Assembly (NCBI RefSeq): GCF_009792295.1
Contig: NZ_CP039934.1
Coordinates: forward strand, 3,058,501-3,122,500
Length of the DNA stretch: 64,000 nucleotides
Reading direction: 5' to 3'
From: Myroides fluvii
GTDB lineage: Bacteria; Bacteroidota; Bacteroidia; Flavobacteriales; Flavobacteriaceae
Below the pieces are notes generated by a model. The model did no database searches and was not told the DNA's origin. It saw nothing but the letters and a program-made list of their open reading frames with translations. A program made the translations under genes and the position numbers. This document shows, piece after piece, positions 60,427-64,000 of the stretch. Each line of letters begins with the position of its first letter. Within the stretch, counting starts at the first letter, position 1.

Positions 60427-61146
60427 ATGAAGAAAATCTATTTTTTAGTCTTAGGGGTGACTTTACTTGGCACTCAGCAGTTTTATGGTCAAAGTATCCG
60501 AGGAACATTCTATAATAAAGACAATAATCGAATTATAGAAGAGGCAAGAGTTGCCTTTTACAATGAAAAAGGACAAAAAGTAATAGAGATGATGGTTGAT
60601 CAAGAAGGAAAATTCGAGATTAACAGCAAGAATATTGAAAAAGTTCAAAAAGTTGTCGGATTTGCTGAAGGGTATAATTCTGCCGAAGTTGTAGTCAACA
60701 ATATTTTGGATGATTTGGAAGTGAATTTCAACCTGACTAAAGAATTAGGATATTCAAAAAAAGCAAAAGAAACTGGAGTGCAAACCGCCTTGACGGCAAT
60801 GAGCGCAAAAACAATGTTGCCTTTCTTTATCCAATATGATTTTAATAGCTCTTATTTTAATGATAACAACAGAGCTTCCGCAAATGAGTTGTTGCATTAT
60901 TTACAAAAAAATACAAATCAATCTGTAGTGATACGCTCTTATGTCGAAACAAGAAATAATGCACATTACAATACGTGGATGGGCGAGCGTAGAGCACAAC
61001 GCGTTATAGATTACTTAGTAGAGCAAGGCGTAAGTCCAAGTCGATTAGTAAAAGACGTTGTACATTTGTCTCAAAATGCAACAAGTAGAGATGGATCTAC
61101 AGGAACAGCTAGAGATTTTAGAAGATGCGATTTCTTTATTCAATAA
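60427..61146 (+). CDS. OmpA-like outer-membrane protein (239 aa)
   Basis: Signal peptide (MKKIYFLVLGVTLLGTQQFYGQ), a beta-rich N-domain (about 25-110, carboxypeptidase-regulatory-like) and a C-terminal OmpA-type peptidoglycan-binding domain (IQYDFNSSYFNDNNRASANE, HYNTWMGERRAQRVIDYLVE). ATG at 60427 is preceded by GGAG, a rare strong Shine-Dalgarno here; a TTG 21 bp upstream is open but less likely. Likely anchors the outer membrane to the wall. Confidence 0.8.
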   Translation: MKKIYFLVLGVTLLGTQQFYGQSIRGTFYNKDNNRIIEEARVAFYNEKGQKVIEMMVDQEGKFEINSKNIEKVQKVVGFAEGYNSAEVVVNNILDDLEVNFNLTKELGYSKKAKETGVQTALTAMSAKTMLPFFIQYDFNSSYFNDNNRASANELLHYLQKNTNQSVVIRSYVETRNNAHYNTWMGERRAQRVIDYLVEQGVSPSRLVKDVVHLSQNATSRDGSTGTARDFRRCDFFIQ

Positions 61147-61152
61147 AATTTC

Positions 61153-61183
61153 AAACCGATGTATCTCACATCGGTTTTTTTTG
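61153..61183 (+). terminator. terminator of the OmpA-like gene
   Basis: AAACCGATGT (61153-61162) pairs with ACATCGGTTT (61168-61177), 5-nt loop, then T-rich DNA. It lies 6 bp after the stop codon. Confidence 0.85.
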
Positions 61184-61266
61184 TCATCGAGTTAATTTAG
61201 GAATTGAAAATAGCAGGTTATGTCGGAGTTTTTCTTATTTTTGGGGCCTAAATAACAACACACACT

Positions 61267-61956
61267 ATGGAATTAAAGTATCAAGGAAAAACAAAAGATG
61301 TTTACAGCTTAGGAAATCATCAAGTACTCCTAAAATTTAAGGATGACGTAACTGGTACAGACGGCGTTTTTGATCCAGGAGCAAATACAGTAGGACTAAC
61401 GATTGAAGGAGCTGGGAAAAGTGGATTGAAAATGACGAAATATTTCTTTGAATTGGCTAATGCTAAGGCTATTCCAACACATTACGTTTCGGCAGATTTA
61501 GAAGAAGTTTCTATGGTTGTAAAAGAGGCAGTGTCTTTTGGAAAAGGATTAGAAGTAATTTGTAGATACCGCGCAGTAGGTAGTTTTTTCAGAAGATATA
61601 ATGATTATTGTACAGAAGGACAAGCATTAGATAGCTTTGTTGAAATAACAATCAAAGACGATGAAAAAGGTGATCCTGTAATTTCAGAAGATGCTTTGGC
61701 TATGTTGGGAATCTTATCTCACGAAGAATACAGTACGTTGAAGTCGTTGACGAAAACAATTTGTTGGATGGTGAAGGAAGAGTTGGCGAAGAAGGATTTG
61801 GAACTTTATGATATCAAATTAGAATTTGGTAGAGATAAAGCTACAAATGAAATCATCTTGATTGATGAAATTTCAGGAGGGAATATGAGAGTATATCAGG
61901 CGGGAAAATATGTAGCTCCACTAGATTTAGAAAAACTTTTTTTAAGTAATTTATAA
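61267..61956 (+). CDS. purC: SAICAR synthetase, short atypical form (229 aa)
   Basis: PurC fold with GKTKDVY at the start, EVICRYRAVGSFFRRY in the substrate region and LYDIKLEFGR near the C-terminus. It is the short clostridial-type rather than the usual longer Bacteroidetes form. The normally conserved DEISPDxxR motif reads DEISGGNMRVY. It may therefore be a divergent paralogue with altered activity. It is followed by a bidirectional terminator. Confidence 0.75.
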   Translation: MELKYQGKTKDVYSLGNHQVLLKFKDDVTGTDGVFDPGANTVGLTIEGAGKSGLKMTKYFFELANAKAIPTHYVSADLEEVSMVVKEAVSFGKGLEVICRYRAVGSFFRRYNDYCTEGQALDSFVEITIKDDEKGDPVISEDALAMLGILSHEEYSTLKSLTKTICWMVKEELAKKDLELYDIKLEFGRDKATNEIILIDEISGGNMRVYQAGKYVAPLDLEKLFLSNL

Positions 61957-61960
61957 AAGA

Positions 61961-61990
61961 AAAAAGGAGAAGCACGTGCTTCTCCTTTTT
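61961..61990. terminator. perfect 30-bp palindrome terminator
   Basis: AAAAAGGAGAAGCAC is followed directly by its exact reverse complement. It serves purC in the plus direction and, in the minus direction, ends at the stop codon of the racemase gene (stop at 61990-61992), so the two elements overlap by one base. Confidence 0.85.
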
Positions 61991-63063
61991 TATGCGATTA
62001 CTTTTTTTTCTACATAATCTGAATTCATCAAACGCAGGATGCCCATATAATTCATGTGAAAGGAAAGGGTATCGCCGACCTTGAGGTTTTCGGGATTGGA
62101 ATCTAAATCGATGACCATCATATCTGAGCTAGAGCCTACTAATTGATGTTTAGGATTAAGGGGGAAGAAATGATCGGTATCAATATCCAGTAATCCCAGG
62201 TCAATGATAGCTCTAAACTTTGTAGCATGTTCCCATTCGGGATTGAATTCAATTTTCTCACCCGTCATATTGATTCCTGTTTCACCACTCGGCATCATCG
62301 GTTTTTCGTGTAACTCGATAATCTCGGCGTGTAGTTCAAAAACATGTTGCTCATAGGCTTCATATTGGCTGCCATCATACGCATTAGTTCCCATAAATAG
62401 GGTTTCGCCTATGCGGAAGTGATTAATAGCTTTAGGCAACTGATGATTGGTAATCAACGGGAGTGTAACAGAAGCGCCTCCAGAAATAAAAGGTAATTTT
62501 TTATTGAATTTTAGCTCTAAAAGCTCTTTGTATAGGCTGAGCTGAATTAATTTATCATTGTTGGGCAAAACCCCATACATGCAAGTTAGGTTTGTTCCTA
62601 AGCCAATGATTTCGATATGGGGTAGACTGAAGACCTTTTCATAGAAAGAAATTAAATCTTCTCGTAAAACACCTTCTCGAAGTTCTCCTAGCTCAACCAT
62701 AATCACAATTTTGTGCACTTTATTTTGCTTTGCTGCTTCTTTTGATAGAAGTTTAATGGTTTCTAATTCCGTATTGAAACTAATGTCGGCATATTCGACA
62801 ATCTCATCAATACTGCCATTAGGTGCAGGCTTGATGTAAATTGTTTCGATATCGGGATCAATGAGTTTGATGCTCTTGAGGTTAGAAACGCGTGAATCAC
62901 AAATTTGCTGCGGTTTTAATTCGAGCACTTGTTCTAGGAACAGCGAGTTACCACATAGTAATTTACCTACTACAGCCCATGTAATCCCTTCTGTATCAAA
63001 TAGGTTTTGAAGCAGGTCAAAATTGTGCTTTAGTTTCGTTTTACTTAAGGTTATACAAGCCAT
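61990..63063 (-). CDS. alanine/ornithine racemase family PLP enzyme (357 aa)
   Basis: TIM-barrel PLP enzyme of the alanine-racemase N-domain type: AVVGKLLCGN places the PLP lysine at about K33. VMVELGELREGVL, FISGGASVTLPLI and HFRIGETLFMGTNAY are family segments (YhfX/ornithine-racemase-like). No canonical alanine racemase C-domain tyrosine motif was identified. It overlaps the upstream GNAT gene by one base, so the two are co-transcribed. Substrate inferred as an amino acid; which one is not clear. Confidence 0.8.
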   Translation of the reverse strand: MACITLSKTKLKHNFDLLQNLFDTEGITWAVVGKLLCGNSLFLEQVLELKPQQICDSRVSNLKSIKLIDPDIETIYIKPAPNGSIDEIVEYADISFNTELETIKLLSKEAAKQNKVHKIVIMVELGELREGVLREDLISFYEKVFSLPHIEIIGLGTNLTCMYGVLPNNDKLIQLSLYKELLELKFNKKLPFISGGASVTLPLITNHQLPKAINHFRIGETLFMGTNAYDGSQYEAYEQHVFELHAEIIELHEKPMMPSGETGINMTGEKIEFNPEWEHATKFRAIIDLGLLDIDTDHFFPLNPKHQLVGSSSDMMVIDLDSNPENLKVGDTLSFHMNYMGILRLMNSDYVEKKVIA

Positions 63064-63506
63064 TATTTGTTGTTTAATCTCATTTCTATATACTTTTTTT
63101 CAAATCCTTTGCGCTCATACAAATGTTGGGCAGGATTGTTAAAATCCACGTGTAAGGCAATGGATCCTGTCAGTGCTGTTTTGAGATAATCAATTAATTG
63201 TCCACCAATACCTTTACCTCTTAGGGATTGATCTGTAGCAATATAGACTAAAATATGTTCAGGTATAAATCCCTCCATCAAGGTGTTTAGAACAACCGTC
63301 ATCCCTACGATGCGCGCTTCTTCTTTTGCAATGAGAATCACACCGCCTGGTTTGTTGTCTTGACCGAGTGCGTAAGCAAGCGCTTTGGCAATGTCTTCTT
63401 TCTCATCTCCATATTGTTCGAGATGTTGAAATAAGAAGTTGGTGTATTGTTCTACTTCTGCTGGACTGACGGGACTGTCTGAATTCTTTTTTTCTATTTG
63501 AATCAT
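63063..63506 (-). CDS. GNAT family N-acetyltransferase (147 aa)
   Basis: GNAT fold with the acetyl-CoA motif SLRGKGIGGQLIDYL and a C-terminal NPAQHLYERKGFEKKYIEM strand-helix. I start at ATG 63506; a frame to 63539 is open with a weaker start. It precedes the racemase gene and overlaps it by one base, suggesting the two act on the same amino acid or amine. Substrate unknown. Confidence 0.8.
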   Translation of the reverse strand: MIQIEKKNSDSPVSPAEVEQYTNFLFQHLEQYGDEKEDIAKALAYALGQDNKPGGVILIAKEEARIVGMTVVLNTLMEGFIPEHILVYIATDQSLRGKGIGGQLIDYLKTALTGSIALHVDFNNPAQHLYERKGFEKKYIEMRLNNK

Positions 63507-63849
63507 AATGTGTGTTTTTACAACTACGCAGTTGTACAAAGGTCAAAACCATTTCAATTATAGAGAATCAGCGGTAAAATATAAACTGATAAATAAATAG
63601 TGTGCGTGTGCAATTTTGCACGCACAATTGGGTAGGTGTACCTCTCTTGATGTACGAATTACAATAGTTGAAAATTGTAAAAATAAATGTTTAAACCATA
63701 AAAATACAAAAAAAGAGGGCTTCTTGCAAATTTTTCAGAATTAATCTTTGTTTTATTTATTTAATTTGAGAATTATGCAAAAAAACAAGTCTAGTAGAAA
63801 CAAGCGGAATACTTGTTTCTACTAGGCTTAGTACGCGTTAGGAAGAATC
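63507..63849. other. 343-bp intergenic region with a terminator hairpin
   Basis: Contains an imperfect hairpin with arms TGTGCGTG and CACGCACA (63601-63626) and the hairpin at 63787-63829. No gene seen. Confidence 0.4.
63787..63829 (-). terminator. long-stem terminator of the end gene
   Basis: CTAGTAGAAACAAG (63791-63804) pairs perfectly with CTTGTTTCTACTAG (63812-63825), extended by AAG/CTT with one mismatch. On the minus strand it is followed by TTGTTTTTTG, a T-run. Confidence 0.7.
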
Positions 63850-64000
63850 CTAAATATCTTTTCGGTACGTTTTGCGTTCTTTGTGGATTTCAGGATTAAA
63901 ATGTTTCCATAATTGTTGAATTTTTACGTTTTCAATAAGTAAGGGATTCGTTTCAATATGTTTGATTTTATGCTTCATAAAACAAGCGTAAATCTCTTCA
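63850..64000 (-). CDS. C-terminal part of a gene cut by the window end
   Basis: An open minus-strand frame runs from the window end to a TAG at 63850-63852. The 49 visible residues read EEIYACFMKHKIKHIETNPL and then LIENVKIQQLWKHFNPEIHK, ending KTYRKDI. They look like real protein and are followed by a good terminator. The family cannot be named from this part. Confidence 0.55.
   Translation of the reverse strand, partial: EEIYACFMKHKIKHIETNPLLIENVKIQQLWKHFNPEIHKERKTYRKDI

Noticed and set aside
63601..63626. Terminator after the acetyltransferase region
   Set aside because: Hairpin with arms TGTGCGTG/CACGCACA is imperfect and has no T-run; no gene ends there in either direction.

Overview
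The window is chromosomal DNA of a member of the Bacteroidota, most likely a Flavobacteriaceae species (a Myroides- or Flavobacterium-like genome is my guess). The grounds are AT-rich DNA, many promoters with the Bacteroidetes -7 element TAnnTTTG, SusC/TonB-type receptors with a carboxypeptidase-regulatory-like N-domain, lipoproteins with Asp-rich residues after the lipobox cysteine, and a close homologue of Elizabethkingia PNGase F. No rRNA, tRNA, CRISPR array, insertion sequence or prophage was seen.

Layout. 1-7.4 kb: LRR protein, decayed gene fragments, a secreted HExxH metallopeptidase, an FMN/Fe-S glutamate-synthase-like protein and small secreted proteins. 7.4-9.2 kb: an AbiEii-like nucleotidyltransferase with a winged-helix partner and a nested dyad operator (toxin-antitoxin or defence candidate). 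9.3-15.6 kb: an orphan PTS-IIC-like permease, an OhrR regulator with nitroreductase, and an AraC regulator with a DUF417 membrane protein. 15.6-24.1 kb: a phosphonate-utilisation locus comprising a TonB receptor, alcohol dehydrogenase, DUF5690 permease, FAD oxidoreductase, phosphonatase-like HAD hydrolase and XRE-cupin regulator. A 15-bp palindrome, TTTACAAATAGTAAA, recurs upstream of its transcription units. 24.1-31.5 kb: sparse DNA with tiny ORFs and gene debris, then an HxlR-cysE-cysK cysteine operon, a candidate small RNA and two cold-shock proteins.

32.0-38.0 kb is a tightly packed operon (TonB receptor, DUF4374 lipoprotein, CBM48-like/esterase, YncE-like propeller) that looks like capture and hydrolysis of a ferric catecholate siderophore, related to the Bacteroides Xus system. 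39.5-46.7 kb is a housekeeping operon on the minus strand (OstA-like, class-III aminotransferase, TPR, aroE, DUF349). It is followed by a CLC channel, AcpH-like protein, glmM, a lipoprotein PNGase F, an AI-2E-type permease, YqiA-like esterase and aroC.

55.0-55.5 kb is a 3.6-copy tandem repeat. Then come hutI-hutG with a co-transcribed OmpR-type regulator, corA, an OmpA-like protein behind an unusual three-arm inverted repeat, an atypical short PurC, an alanine/ornithine-type racemase with a GNAT acetyltransferase, and a gene cut by the window end.

The strongest candidates for a new system are the phosphonate locus with its shared operator and the siderophore operon that couples a DUF4374 capture protein to an esterase. 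All family calls are from reading the sequence; no database search was run.
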